From: Conchocele bisecta
Lineage: Eukaryota > Mollusca > Bivalvia > Lucinida > Thyasiridae
DNA length: 64,000 nt
Direction of reading: 5' to 3'
NCBI GenBank assembly: GCA_029237695.1
Contig: CM055275.1
Span: 10,490,899 to 10,554,898, forward strand
In this document: positions 11,715-23,449 of the stretch, piece after piece
Position numbering within the stretch: the stretch's first letter is position 1
How the letters are laid out: each line of letters opens with the position of its first letter
Program-made: the position numbers and the translations under genes
Notes under the pieces: model-generated
What the model was told of the DNA's origin: nothing
Seen by the model: the letters and a program-made list of their open reading frames with translations, nothing else
Databases searched by the model: none

Positions 11715-12615
11715 CCCCGACAAACAAAGTTTGAGGGGGTATATAGGAGTCAGCTTGTCGGTCGGTCTGTCGGTCTGTCGGTCGGTCTGTCGGTCTGTTG
11801 GAAATTCCCTTCCGCTCTATATCTTCTACACCCATGCATGGATTATCAAATTGCTTGGCACAAATGTTTCTCATGATGAGAAGGTGTGTCGCGATCTATA
11901 ACCACGCACCTGCGTCCAAGGTCAAGGTCACAGTTGAAGGTCAAACCTATTGAAATTCCCTTCCGCTCTATGTCTTCTACGCCGATGCATGGATTATCAA
12001 ATGGCTTGGCAGAAATGTTTCTCATGATGAGAAGGTGTGTCGCGATCAATAACCACGCACCTACGTCCAAGGTCAAGGTCACAGTTGCAGGTCAAAGGTC
12101 AAACCTATCGAAATTCCCTTCCGCTCTATGTCTTCTACACCGATGCATGGATTATCAAATGGCTTGGCACAAATGTTTCTCATGATGAGAAGGTGTGTCG
12201 CGATCAATAACCACGCAACTACGTCAAAGGTCAAGGTCACAGTTGAAGGTCAAATGTCAAACCTATTGAAATTCCCTTCCGCTCTATATCTTCTACACCG
12301 ATGCATGGATTATCAAATTGGATTATCAAATGGCTTGGCACAAATGTTTCTCATGATGAGAAGGTGTGTCGCGATCAATAACCACGCACCTACGTCCAAG
12401 GTCAAGGTCACAGTTGAAGGTCAAAGGTCAAACCTATTTAATTTCCCTTCCGCTCTATATCTTCTGCACCGATGCATGGATTATCAAATGCCTTCGCACA
12501 AATGTTTCTCAGGATGAGAAGGTGTGTCACGATCAATAGCCACGCACCTACGTCCAAGGTCAAGGTCACAGTTGAAGGTCAAAGGTCAAACCTATTGCAT
12601 GCGGCGGACAGATAA
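11715..12615 (+). mobile_element. Hairpin plus ~160-bp tandem array (type C)
   Basis: TATACCCCGACAAAC...GTTTGAGGGGGTATATAGGAG, GTCGGTCTGTCG tract, then five units AAATTCCCTTCCGCTCTAT...AAGGTGTGTCGCGATC...AAGGTCAAGGTCACAG. Confidence 0.85.
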
Positions 12616-12744
12616 ACTGCATAGTTTGTGTACACAACTCCTCTGAAACCGTTCAGTAGATTGATCTGAAACTATACACACTTTTTATGCCGAACAAATA
12701 TTTTTTTTACAAAAATATCATCCTTTTAACTCAGCCATTTTTAG

Positions 12745-13675
12745 CCAGGTTTTTTTAAAAAAAATCCAGGCTATTGGATTGGCGAAAGCCGGGCGGGCGG
12801 CGTCCAAAATCAATGTTATGTTGAGTCCATTTCTTTGTTACGGTACCACCTAGGACCACCAAACTTTCTCAGCTTCATAACCAAGGGGTGCCTACCACAT
12901 ACAACTATCTACTTTTTTTTTTAACTTGACCCATTTTTTCCTCGCAGTCGATTTAAGTTTTTGTGTTTAAGTCCATTTCTTTGGTACTGTACCACCTAGG
13001 ACCACCAAACTTTCACAGCTTCATAACCAAGGGGTGCCTACCACATACAACTATCCAACATGTAACCATTTTTTTACCTTCACCTATTATTTCTACGTAA
13101 TTGACTTAGCCATTTTCAACGTTAACTTTTTAACGTACGTCTGGTTAAATATTTTGGTTAAAACTTTTTCGTTATACTATATCTCTGCAACTGCTTCGCC
13201 CATTACCTTGAAACTTCACATGGGTGTTTATCATCGTCCATATTTTCATTCTAACCCCCAACCATGCGGCCCCTGTGCGCAATGTCAAGGTCAAATTACT
13301 TTGAATTTATTGTTAAAGTTTTTTCGTGTACTGTATCTCTGCAACTGCTTCACCCATTACCTTGATACTTCACATGGGTGTTTATCATCATTGTCGCACC
13401 CACTTGCGGAAAGCGCGATATCGTCGACATTTTGGCATACGTCCGTCCGTCCATCCGTTCGTCCGTACGTCCGTGTATCCGGTTAAAGTTTTTTCGTTAA
13501 AGTTTTTCCATCTACTATATCTATTTTTTTAGTGTCCATGCCTCGCTCCAAGGCGCGACATGCAGGCCACGGCCATCTAGTCTACAAAAAGTGGGTATAA
13601 TTATGTTATCCAAGTGTCCATGCTTGGAAAAAACCTGGCCTTCTTGGCTTTGCCTCGTTTCTTGTTTCTATTTTT
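12745..13675 (+). mobile_element. GCCAGGTTTTTT element with nested GTCC array
   Basis: Left end TTAGCCAGGTTTTTT...GGCGAAAGCCGGGCGG, right end GGAAAAAACCTGGCC...GCCTCGTTTCTTGTTT. A second, hairpin-led GTCC segment (13393-13565) is nested. Homologous copy at 27935-28928. Confidence 0.8.
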
Positions 13676-13969
13676 ATTAAATTGATTCATTGCGTTCTTG
13701 ACAAACTCGACACCGAGTTTTTAATCAAAATCATATTAATCCATTACTCGTGTAAGATCCTCTATAACTGATGAATGAATTTTCAAATGTTTTCAGATTA
13801 TCTCATTTTCATTGACCACGTACGCAGGTAAAAGGTCAATGTCACACATCTCTAAGGCCAGCATTAAATAATGATCATGAAATTTTTATTCAAACCTATA
13901 AAACTCTTCTAATGTTACGCTATTTGTAAGTCCAACTCTTTGTGGGGGTATTCTGACCACTGCTGTGAT

Positions 13970-14760
13970 AGTTCTAGTTCCCCTTGGTTAAGGTTTTTAG
14001 TCAACCTTGGTTAAGGTTTTTAGTCAAGCTTGTATATGGAATACTACTGGCCCTACACCCACCATACTTGGACAACTTCATCTCCTAGTGATGCACATCA
14101 ATAACCCCTGATCTATATTTGACCTTGACCTACATTTCCTCTTGAATTACTTAGTTAATTCCCCTTGGTTAAGGTTTTTAGTCAACATTGGTTAAGGTTT
14201 TTAGTCAAGCTTGTATGGAATACGGTCAGCTTGTAGATGGAATACTATTGTGCATACATGAATACTATTGCCGATACTGACTAACATACTCATATGGGAT
14301 CTCATAGGGATATACATCAATAACCCCTGACCTATATTTTACCTTCACCTACATTTAACCTTCAATTACTTACTTATTTCCCCTTGGTTAAGGTTTGTAC
14401 TCAAACTTGGTTAATGTTTATAGTCAAGCTTGTATATGGAATACTCCTGGGCCTACAGCAACCATACTTGGACAACGTCATCTCCTAGTGATGTACATCA
14501 ATAATCCCTGACCTATATTTGACGTTGACCTACTTTTATCCTTGGATTACTTAGTTATTTCCCCTTGGTTAATGTTTTTAGTCAAGCTTGTATATGGAAT
14601 ACTCCTGGGCCTACAGCAACCATACTTGGAAAACTTCATCTCCTACTGATGTACATCAATAACCCCTGACCTATATCTGACATTGACCTACATTTAACCT
14701 TGAATTACTTACTTAATTTCCCTTGGTTAAGGTTTTTAGTCAACCTTGGTTAAGGTTTTT
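13970..14760 (+). repeat. ~180-200-bp tandem array
   Basis: Four to five diverged units of CCCCTTGGTTAAGGTTTTTA...CTTGTATATGGAATACT...GATGTACATCAATAACCC; an isolated unit lies at 11560-11710. Confidence 0.8.
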
Positions 14761-14879
14761 ATGCAGGCCGCGGCCACCTTGTTTGTCAAGCTATGTGTAC
14801 ATCGACAACCTTCGTAGTCGAGCTATGCTGTTCTCCTACAGCTCTTGTTTTACCCGCAATTTTCTTCATTTCTTTTCAA

Positions 14880-14950
14880 AAGTATATGTTGTTGCCACTC
14901 ATCTGAACCGTCTCGACGAGACGGTTTATATGAGTGGTAAACAACATATG
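14880..14950. repeat. Fold-back palindrome family 1
   Basis: AGTATATGTTGTTGCCACTC / GAGTGGTAAACAACATATG around CGTCTCGACGAGACG. Confidence 0.85.
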
Positions 14951-15038
14951 GTTTTATGATGAAATAAACAAAATAATCAGAATTTTTTCAATAAAAAGTA
15001 CCGATGTTGTGTGTATCCATAAATGTCGATAGATTAAC

Positions 15039-15070
15039 ATGTGTAGACGTGCCTCTAGCGTACAGTGCAG
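15039..15070 (+). pseudogene. Third copy of the disintegrin exon 3' end and donor
   Basis: ATGTGTAGACG...TGCAG|GTGATAAC, nearly identical to the 11.3-kb copy, flanked on both sides by the fold-back palindromes at 14880 and 15161. Confidence 0.78.
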
Positions 15071-15160
15071 GTGATAACAATGTTAGCCCATTATCGGTCA
15101 GATACAATCACAGTAGTATTAATTTTTTACCCGCTATTTTCTCCATTTTTTTTCAAAAGT

Positions 15161-15227
15161 ATATGTTGTTACCACTCATCTGAATCGTCTCGACGAGACG
15201 GTTCATATGAGTGGTAACAACATATGG
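15161..15227. repeat. Fold-back palindrome family 1
   Basis: Second copy in the ~280-bp unit that also carries the exon-1 donor echo at 15039-15070. Confidence 0.85.
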
Positions 15228-15279
15228 ATTTGTGAAGAAATAAACAAAATAATCAGAATTTTGTCAATCTGTTTTTCAG

Positions 15280-15325
15280 TCCGCCTCAGGGTCTGCTCCC
15301 TGGAGAGCTGTACCTTCGTATCAGT
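15280..15325 (+). pseudogene. Decayed copy 1 of exon 2 with its acceptor
   Basis: GTTTTTCAG|TCCGCCTCAGGG... aligns with TTCCAG|TCCATCCCAGGG... of the exon at 15774, and continues GGAGAGC..GTA.CTTCGT in both. Frame is lost by a deletion. Confidence 0.7.
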
Positions 15326-15522
15326 GTGTCAATCAATAACATTCAATCAATCAAACAACCAATCAATCCATCAATCTGTTTTTCGATCCATCTCGCTGTC
15401 CATGCCTGTCTATATGACATAATACAACAAACCAAACAACCAACCAATCTATCTCTCAATCATTCAATTAATCAATCAATCAAACCAATCAATACTCAAG
15501 AAATCAATCAATATGTTTTCAG

Positions 15523-15558
15523 TCCGTCTGGTGAGCTGTACCTTCATATCATTCCATA
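15523..15558 (+). pseudogene. Decayed copy 2 of exon 2 with its acceptor
   Basis: GTTTTCAG|TCCGTCTGG followed by GAGCTGTACCTTCAT, a shorter version of copy 1, again followed by CAAT-type repeats. Confidence 0.6.
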
Positions 15559-15606
15559 AATCAATTACTCACAACCAATCAATCAAGCAATAAATCTGCT
15601 TTTTCA

Positions 15607-15652
15607 CTCTGTCCCAAGGACCCCTGCTGCCTGGAGTGCTGTACCTTCATAC
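15607..15652 (+). pseudogene. Decayed copy 3 of exon 2 (acceptor mutated)
   Basis: TCTGTCCCAAGGACC then CCTGCTGCCTGGAGTGC and TGTACCTTC; one frame reads PCCLECCTF beside PCCEESTCSF of the real exon. The AG of the acceptor is changed to AC. Confidence 0.6.
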
Positions 15653-15773
15653 CAATCAATCAATTAATCAATCAATACATAAATAAATCAATCCATAAAT
15701 AAATCAAACAAAGCCAATCAATCCATCCATAAACCAATCAATCAACCAATCAATCAACCAATCTGTGTTCCAG

Positions 15774-15881
15774 TCCATCCCAGGGACCGTGCTGCGAGGA
15801 GAGCACCTGTAGCTTCGTTCCCTTCTCGACCAACAAGACGTGTAGATACGAGCAAGACTGTGCTGCAGAGGCAGTTTGCGA
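15774..15881 (+). CDS. ADAM10: ADAM10-like disintegrin exon 2, ends at a U12-type donor
   Basis: Follows a TGTGTTCCAG acceptor; the first T completes the AG left by the preceding exon (Ser). It encodes PSQGPCCEESTCSFVPFS, then TNKTCRYEQDCAAEAVC, and leaves two bases (GA). Human ADAM10 has SPSQGPCCTAQCAF at the same position and continues DSDCAREGICNG. The sequence NKT is a possible N-glycosylation sequon. If read on, the frame stops after four more codons, and no good GT donor exists near the end. However, the bases directly after 15881 are ATATCCTTT, an exact U12-type AT-AC 5' splice site. Joined to the exon at 24284 this gives VC-D-G-I-H-A-T-C-P, matching the human ICNG..ALCP pattern. Three decayed copies of this exon lie just upstream in CAAT-repeat DNA. 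Confidence 0.9.
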
Positions 15882-15890
15882 ATATCCTTT
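15882..15890 (+). promoter_or_regulatory. U12-type 5' splice site ATATCCTTT
   Basis: Exact match to the U12-dependent AT-AC intron donor consensus (ATATCCTTT), placed immediately after GTTTGCGA. It gives the exon the phase required by the exon at 24284 and explains why no U2-type donor is visible before the in-frame stop. Confidence 0.85.
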
Positions 15891-15965
15891 CTGCTGATCT
15901 TAGAAAACATTGTTTACCGATATACAACAATATTGATTTCAACGACACATAATGATTATCAGTAC

Positions 15966-16270
15966 TAATTCACTCTCACTCACTCACTCACTCATCACTC
16001 ACTCACTCACTCACTCACTCACTCACTCACTCACTCACTCACTCACTCACTCACTCACTCACTCACTCACTCACTCCACTCACTCACTCACACACTCACT
16101 CACACACTCACTCACCACTCACCGCTCACCGCTCAATCACTCAACACTCACTCACTTACTCACCACTCACTCGCTCACCACTCGCTCGCTCGCTCGCCTC
16201 TATCACTCACTCATTCACTCGCTCACCTCAATCACTCACTCATTCACTCGCTCACTCACTCACTCAACAC
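15966..16270 (+). repeat. (CTCA)n microsatellite
   Basis: About 300 bp of CTCACTCACTCA with local variants, 80 bp into the U12-type intron. Confidence 0.95.
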
Positions 16271-16429
16271 TCACTTTCTATTTTCAAAATCTAACTTATT
16301 TTCTTAGTTACATCATTTTCAAGCTATCTCGCCAGGTTTCGGTGTCGATTTCCAAAATGTTTTCGTTTTTTGATGCAAAAAGTTTTGGAAATATCGGCCC
16401 CATGTTAAATTCCCACAGGAAAATCGTTT

Positions 16430-17215
16430 TTTATGCCACCGGGTTTCGAAGAAACGGGTGGCATATAGTGTTTGGACCGTCCATCTGTCTGTCTCCGTCT
16501 GTCCGTCTGTCCGGGCACACATTAGGGTACTTATGTGGCTAGCCCCACAGGGTTATGGACTTGGTAAAGGATAGGGTTGGTTACAATTAGCCACCTAAAA
16601 AATCCTTTTATGTGGCTAAAAATCGTTTTATGTGGCCAATATTTAACATGTGATAAGCCACATAAGTATAGTACTGTAAGAACGTCCGTCTGTCTGTCTG
16701 TCCGTCTGTCCGGGCAAAAGATAGCTACATTGTGAGGTTAACCCCACAGTGATGAACTTGTTAAGAGATGCTTTTTCCGTTTTAACACCACTATGAATTG
16801 CGCTTGTGGGGTTATTTTGTCTTGTGGGGTTGTTTTTGTATGTATGATTGATCTTTACAGGGTTTGATTTAGGATAGGGTTAGGGTTAGGAACCCAATTG
16901 TATGTCTCCTAAGGATGTCCGTCCGTCCGTCTGTGCGCCCTGACGGTACTATACTTGTGTGGCTAGCCCCACAGGGTTATGGACTTAGTAAAGGTTAGGG
17001 TTGGTTACAATTAGCCACCTAAAAATTCCTTTTATGTGGCTAAAAATCCTTTTATGTGGCTAATATTTAACATGTGATAAGCCACATAAGTATAGTACCA
17101 TAAGAACGTCCGTCTGTCCGTCCTTTACACTTTTCGGTTAACCACTTTGTTACAGTTTCTCAAATATGCTGCAGGTGGCATCCGCGTTCGACAGACACAT
17201 TTCTTGTTTCGCAAT
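16430..17215 (+). mobile_element. Hairpin TATGCCACCGGG element (type D)
   Basis: TATGCCACCGGGTTTCGAAG / AAACGGGTGGCATATAGTG hairpin, GTCCGTCTG tracts, an internal TTAGGGTACTTATGTGGCTA / TAGCCACATAAG inverted pair (repeated twice), end GCATCCGCGTTCGACAGACACATTTCTTGTTT in two halves. Confidence 0.8.
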
Positions 17216-17299
17216 AAAATCAATATTTAATGGAATTTCATGAAATAATTTTTTTTGGGGAGGGTGACTTTTTTGTTATTGATGAAAACATACTTACTT

Positions 17300-18520
17300 T
17301 TCATATTTTTTTATGCCACCAGGTTTCGAAGAGAAACAGGTGGCATATAGTGTTTGGACCGTCCGTCCATCCGTCCGTCCGTCACACTTTTCGGTTAACC
17401 ACTTTGTCACAGTTTCTCAAACTGGCCATAGCATCTACATAAGTTGCTTTTAATCGCTTCAATACTTCAAACACTTCATTCATTGGTATGTGTGCCACAC
17501 CTGCCTTTTCATAATTTATATGACCTTCGCCTTTTGACCTTTACAGGTTACGTAAATGACTTAACAATTTTGGTTAACCAGTTCGTCAGTTTCTCAAACT
17601 GGCCATATCATCTACATAAGTTGCTTAATCGCTTCAATACTTCAAAACTTCATTCATTGGTATGTGTGCCACACCTGCCTTTTCATAATTTATATGACCT
17701 TCGCCTTTTGACCTTCACCAGGTTACTTAAATGACTTAACAATTTTGGTTAACCAGTTCGTCATAGTTTCTCAAACTGGCCATATGATCTACATAAGTTG
17801 CTTAATCGCTTCAATACTTCAACACTTCATTCATTGGTATGTGTGCCACACCTGCCTTTTCATAATTTATATGACCTTCGCCTTTTGACCTTCACCAGGT
17901 TACTTAAATGACTTAACAATTTTGGTTAACCAGTTCGTCATAGTTTCTCAAACTGGCCATATGATCTACAATAAGTTGCTTAATCGCTTCAATACTTCAA
18001 CACTTCATTCATTGGTATGTGTGCCACACCTGCCTTTTCATAATTTATATCACCTTCGCCTTTTGACCTTCACCAGGTTACTTAAATGACTTAACAATTT
18101 TGGTTAACCAGTTCGTCACAGTTTCTCAAACTGGCCATATGATCTACATAAGTTGCTTAATCGCTTCAATACTTCAACACTTCATTCATTGGTATGTGTG
18201 CCACACCTGCCTTTTCATAATTTATATGACCTTCGCCTTTTGACCTTCACCAGGTTACTTAAATGACTTAACAATTTTGGTTAACCAGTTCGTCACAGTT
18301 TCTCAAACTGGCCATATCATCTACATAAGTTGCTTAATTGCTTCAATACTTCAACACTTCATTCATTGGTATGTGTGCCACACCTGCCTTTTCATAATTT
18401 ATATCACCTTCGCCTTTTGACCTTCACCAGGTTACTTAAATGACTTAACCACTTTGTCACAGTTTCTCAAATAGCTGCAGGTGGCATCCGCGTTCGACAG
18501 ACCAGACATTTCTTGTTTAG
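17300..18520 (+). mobile_element. Type D element with ~177-bp tandem array
   Basis: Hairpin at 17312-17350, then six units CTCAAACTGGCCATATCATC...TGTGTGCCACACCTGCC...CCTTCGCCTTTTGACCTTCA, ending GACAGACCAGACATTTCTTGTTT. Confidence 0.9.
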
Positions 18521-18779
18521 ATTTAATCTGTTTAATAGCCCAAAGTTTTGTCCGGCAGCAAAACAGTGGAACAGACAGTAGAAACTTTAGAGAACTGAAA
18601 GGTACATACCCACTCAGTAGGCACAAAATGTTCTTTATAGGAAATAAGTAAGTATATAATTGTGTCACTATTCCACCAGATCTAAACATTACGAGTGCCG
18701 CTGTACAAAAATAATCATTTAGTAATATAGTGACTCACGGTAATATCAGGCTATTTTCGTATGCAAATGAGGCATGATA

Positions 18780-20275
18780 TTTTTATGCCACCGGTTTTCG
18801 AAGAAACGGGTGGCATATAGTGTTTGGACCGTCCGTCTGTCTGGACGGACACACTGCTGGGTAGTTGTGTGACAATGCTGCTTGTGTGGCAACACATTTT
18901 ACTTCTGTGTCAATTCAAAAAGTGTACGCACGGCACCATACATCCAAGTGTCTCATATCCTCGGAGCTACAGATTCGTAAACCAGACAATGTTGAAGATT
19001 TGCGGTATCATCCAAACTCCATCATGTCCATGGACCCTAATAGCATCCAAATTACCGAGAGTGTCCAACTACTTCTGCTGCGATTTTTGGGACACTTCTG
19101 CTGCGATTTTTGGGACACATTGAAACAGTCACACAGGCTACTTTTTAGACGATTTAGACACATTTTCTCGTGTGACAGTCACACAAGATCAATTTGCAGA
19201 ACAAGCATACTTTTTTCTCAGAAATTGCGGCACAAGCATACCCTTGTCAACTCGTCCGTCTGTCCGTCCGTCGGGCCGTCCGTCCATCTGTCCGTCTGTC
19301 TGTCTGTCCGGCCATCACACTTTTCGGTTAACCACTTTGTCACAGTTTCTCAAACTGGCCATAGCATCTACATACATGTAAGTTGCTTAATCGCTTCAAT
19401 ACTTCAATACTTCATTCATTGGTATGTGTGCCACACCTGCCTTTTCATAATTTATATGACCTTCGCCTTTTGACCTTTACCAGGTTACGTAAATGACTTA
19501 ACAATTTTGGTTAACCAGTTCGTCAGTTTCTCAAACTGGCCATATCATCTACATAAGTTGCTTAATCGCTTCAATACTTCAAAACTTCATTCATTGGTAT
19601 GTGTGCCACACCTGCCTTTTCATAATTTATATGACCTTCGCCTTTTGACCTTCACCAGGTTACTTAAATGACTTAACAATTTTGGTTAACCAGTTCGTCA
19701 TAGTTTCTCAAACTGGCCATATGATCTACATAAGTTGCTTAATCGCTTCAATACTTCAACACTTCATTCATTGGTATGTGTGCCACACTGCCTTTTCATA
19801 ATTTATATCACCTTCGCCTTTTTGACCATTCACCAGGTTACTTAAATGACTTAACAATTTTGGTTAACCAGTTCGTCACAGTTCTCAAACTGGCCATATG
19901 ATCTACATAAGTTGCTTAATCGCTTCAATACTTCAACACTTCATTCATTGGTATGTGTGCCACACCTGCCTTTTCATAATTTATATGACCTTCGCCTTTT
20001 GACCTTCACCAGGTTACTTAAATGACTTAACAATTTTGGTTAACCAGTTCGTCACAGTTTCTCAAACTGGCCATATCATCTACATAAGTTGCTTAATTGC
20101 TTCAATACTTCAACACTTCATTCATTGGTATGTGTGCCACACCTGCCTTTTCATAATTTATATCACCTTCGCCTTTTGACCTTCACCAGGTTACTTAAAT
20201 GACTTAACCACTTTGTCACAGTTTCTCAAATATGCTGCAGGTGGCATCCGCGTTCGACAGACGCATTTCTTGTTT
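18780..20275 (+). repeat. Higher-order repeat unit 1, ~1.75 kb
   Basis: Hairpin TATGCCACCGGTTTTCG (18784) through CACACTGCTGGGTAG, GTCCGTC tract, five ~177-bp units, ending CATTTCTTGTTT. Repeats at an offset of 1754 bp. Confidence 0.92.
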
Positions 20276-21970
20276 AGATTTAATCTGTTTAATAGCCCAA
20301 AGTTTGTCGGCAGCAAAACGTGGAACAGACAGTAGAAACTTTAGAGAACTGAAAGGTACATACCCACTCAGTAGGCACAAAATGTTCTTTATAGGAAATA
20401 AGTAAGTATATAATTGTGTCGCTATTCCACCAGATCTAAACATTACGAGTGCCGCTGTACAAAAATAATCATTTAGTAATATAGTGACTCACGGTAATAT
20501 CAGGCTATTTTCGTATGCAAATGAGGCATGATATTTTTATGCCACCGGTTTTCGAAGAAACGGGTGGCATATAGTGTTTGGACCGTCCGTCCGTCTGTCT
20601 GGACGGACACACTGCTGGGTAGTTGTGTGACAATGCTGCTTGTGTGGCAACACATTTTACTTCTGTGTCAATTCAAAAAGTGTACGCACGGCACCATACA
20701 TCCAAGTGTCTCATATCCTCGGAGCTACAGATTCGTAAACCAGACAATGTTGAAGATTTGCGGTATCATCCAAACTCCATCATGTCCATGGACCCTAATA
20801 GCATCCAAATTACCGAGAGTGTCCAACTTACTTCTGCTGCGATTTTTGGGACACTTCTGCTGCGATTTTTGGGACACATTGAAACAGTCACACAGGCTAC
20901 TTTTTAGACGATTTAGACACATTTTCTCGTGTGACAGTCACACAAGATCAATTTGCAGAACAAGCATACTTTTTTCTCAGAAATTGCGGCACAAGCATAC
21001 CCTTGTCAACTCGTCCGTCTGTCCGTCCGTCGGGCCGTCCGTCCATCTGTCCGTCTGTTTGTCTGTCCGTCCATCACACTTTTCGGTTAACCACTTTGTC
21101 ACAGTTTCTCAAACTGGCCATAGCATCTACATACATGTAAGTTGCTTAATCGCTTCAATACTTCAATACTTCATTCATTGGTATGAGTGCCACACCTGCT
21201 CCTTTTTCATAATTTATATGACCTTCGCCTTTGACCTTCACCAGGTTACTTAAATGACTTAACAATTTTGGTTAACCAGTTCGTCAGTTTCTCAAACTGG
21301 CCATATCATCTACATAAGTTGCTTAATCGCTTCAATACTTCAACACTTCATTCATTGGTATGTGTGCCACACCTGCCTTTTCATAATTTATATGACCTTC
21401 ACCATTTGACCTTCACCAGGTTACTTAAATGACTTAACAATTTTGGTTAACCAGTTCGTCACAGTTTCTCAAACTGGCCATATGATCTACATAAGTTGCT
21501 TAATCGCTTCAATACTTCAACACTTCATTCATTGGTATGTGTGCCACACCTGCCTTTTCATAATTTATATGACCTTCGCCTTTTGACCTTCACCAGGTTA
21601 CTTAAATGACTTAACAATTTTGGTTAACCAGTTCGTCACAGTTTCTCAAACTGGCCATATCATCTGCATAAGTTGCTTAATTGCTTCAATAGTTCTGCAC
21701 CTGCTTTGCCAACACTAATATCACCTTCGCCTTTTCACCTTCACAGGGCTACTGAAGACTTAACAATTTTGGTTAACCAGTTTGTCACAGTTTCTCAAAC
21801 TGGCCATATCATCTACATAAGTTGCGTAATCGCTTTAATATTTGAATACTTCATTCATTTGCATGTATGCTTACACCTGCCTTCCCATAAACTAATATCC
21901 TTTTCACATTCCCAGGCTTACTGAAATCACCTACTTTTCCAGATTCAGAAGTTTCCTTAACAAGTTTGTC
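20276..21970 (+). repeat. Higher-order repeat unit 2, ~1.75 kb
   Basis: Contains the same AGATCTAAACATTACGAG, hairpin (20538), CACACTGCTGGG and 177-bp units as the previous block with few differences; the last units (21660 on) decay. Confidence 0.92.
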
Positions 21971-22004
21971 AAACTACCCATACATGTACATAAGTTAAAT
22001 AATT

Positions 22005-22545
22005 ATGCCACCGGGTTTCGAAGAAACGGGTGGCATATAGTGTTTGGACCATCCGTCTGTCCGTCTGTCCGAGCAACCAAGGGTGTACAAGGGGCCATGG
22101 GGCGGAGCCTAACACAAAAGAATCCTTTGATTTATACCGTATGGCCCCTTATTCTATTGTTATACAAGAGGCCATCTCTTTGATCTAGAACATTGGAAAT
22201 GGCCCCTTATTCGCTATCCGTCCGTCCGTCTGTCCATCTGTCCGCCCTGACGGTACTATACTTATGTGGCTAGCCCCACAGGGTTATGGACTTAGTAAAG
22301 GTTAGGGTTGGTTACAATTACCCACCTACAAATTCCTTTTATGTGGCTAAAAATCCTTTTATATGCTAATATTTAACATGTGATAAGCCACATAAGTATA
22401 GTACCGTAAGAATGTCCGTCCGTCCGTCCGTCCGTCCGTCTGTCCATCCGTCCGTCACATTTTTCGGTTAACCACTTTGTCACAGTTTCTCAAATATGCT
22501 GCAGGTGGCATCCGCATTCGACAGACGCAGTTCTAATTATTACTT
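22005..22545 (+). mobile_element. Type D element fragments
   Basis: Hairpin at 22005-22040, GGGGCCATGGGG...ATGGCCCCTTATTC inverted pair, TTATGTGGCTAGCCCCACAG and GTCCGTCC tract, ending GCATCCGCATTCGACAGACG just before the gap. Confidence 0.75.
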
Positions 22546-22576
22546 ACATAACGGTATAGATTTTAATATAGGATTA

Positions 22577-23076
22577 NNNNNNNNNNNNNNNNNNNNNNNN
22601 NNNNNNNNNNNNNNNNNNNNNNNNNNNNNNNNNNNNNNNNNNNNNNNNNNNNNNNNNNNNNNNNNNNNNNNNNNNNNNNNNNNNNNNNNNNNNNNNNNNN
22701 NNNNNNNNNNNNNNNNNNNNNNNNNNNNNNNNNNNNNNNNNNNNNNNNNNNNNNNNNNNNNNNNNNNNNNNNNNNNNNNNNNNNNNNNNNNNNNNNNNNN
22801 NNNNNNNNNNNNNNNNNNNNNNNNNNNNNNNNNNNNNNNNNNNNNNNNNNNNNNNNNNNNNNNNNNNNNNNNNNNNNNNNNNNNNNNNNNNNNNNNNNNN
22901 NNNNNNNNNNNNNNNNNNNNNNNNNNNNNNNNNNNNNNNNNNNNNNNNNNNNNNNNNNNNNNNNNNNNNNNNNNNNNNNNNNNNNNNNNNNNNNNNNNNN
23001 NNNNNNNNNNNNNNNNNNNNNNNNNNNNNNNNNNNNNNNNNNNNNNNNNNNNNNNNNNNNNNNNNNNNNNNNNNNN
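22577..23076. other. Assembly gap of exactly 500 N
   Basis: The 16 bases before the gap (TTTTAATATAGGATTA, 22561-22576) are identical to the 16 after it (23077-23092), suggesting that the two contig ends overlap and the gap may be artificial. Confidence 0.97.
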
Positions 23077-23159
23077 TTTTAATATAGGATTATCACAACT
23101 GCCGGATGATTGATATTGAAATTGCTATCTAAGTAATCTAAGTAATAAAGATGTTAATA

Positions 23160-23285
23160 CGTGTCTTGTTTGATATCGGCCTAGGTATCGTCCCTCAGTA
23201 ACTTGGTATCAGCCTTCGACCTTCGGTCTCGGGCTGATATCAAGTTAACTCGGGCCGATACCTAGGCCGATATCAAACAAGCCAC
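23160..23285. repeat. Palindrome, ~30-bp arms
   Basis: CTTGTTTGATATCGGCCTAG / CTAGGCCGATATCAAACAAG around a ~65-bp loop with a smaller GATATCAGCC/GGCTGATATC pair. Confidence 0.85.
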
Positions 23286-23449
23286 ATATTAACCTCTAAT
23301 TATTTATACTGACAGATTATGAAGTGTGATAATTGCACATCAAAAAATAAATACAGAGAATAGGTAGTAATGTCCGTAAAACATTTTCTGGGAACACGGT
23401 TATCGCCCCTGATATCAGTGTGGAAATTTACGTCTGATATAAAATGTAT

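Larger units (their letters stand above)
15326..15765. repeat. CAAT-type simple repeat interleaved with exon-2 echoes
   Basis: CAATCAATCAAACAACCAAT-like DNA, interrupted by the decayed exon copies at 15523 and 15607, ending at the real acceptor of exon 2. Confidence 0.85.

Noticed and set aside
15882..15900. Exon 2 reading through to EYPFC and a stop (premature termination)
   Set aside because: The sequence at that point is a perfect U12 donor and the spliced product restores the conserved C-x-G...C pattern.
18824..21253. ORFs of about 200-240 aa in the higher-order repeat
   Set aside because: Identical in both repeat blocks, contain VCPSVGPSVH from GTCC tracts; no domain recognised.
22577..23076. 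Hypothesis that a missing disintegrin exon lies in the gap
   Set aside because: The exon was found at 24284-24368, and the gap flanks overlap.
22496..23113. 205-aa ORF across the gap
   Set aside because: Consists mainly of N-derived X residues.
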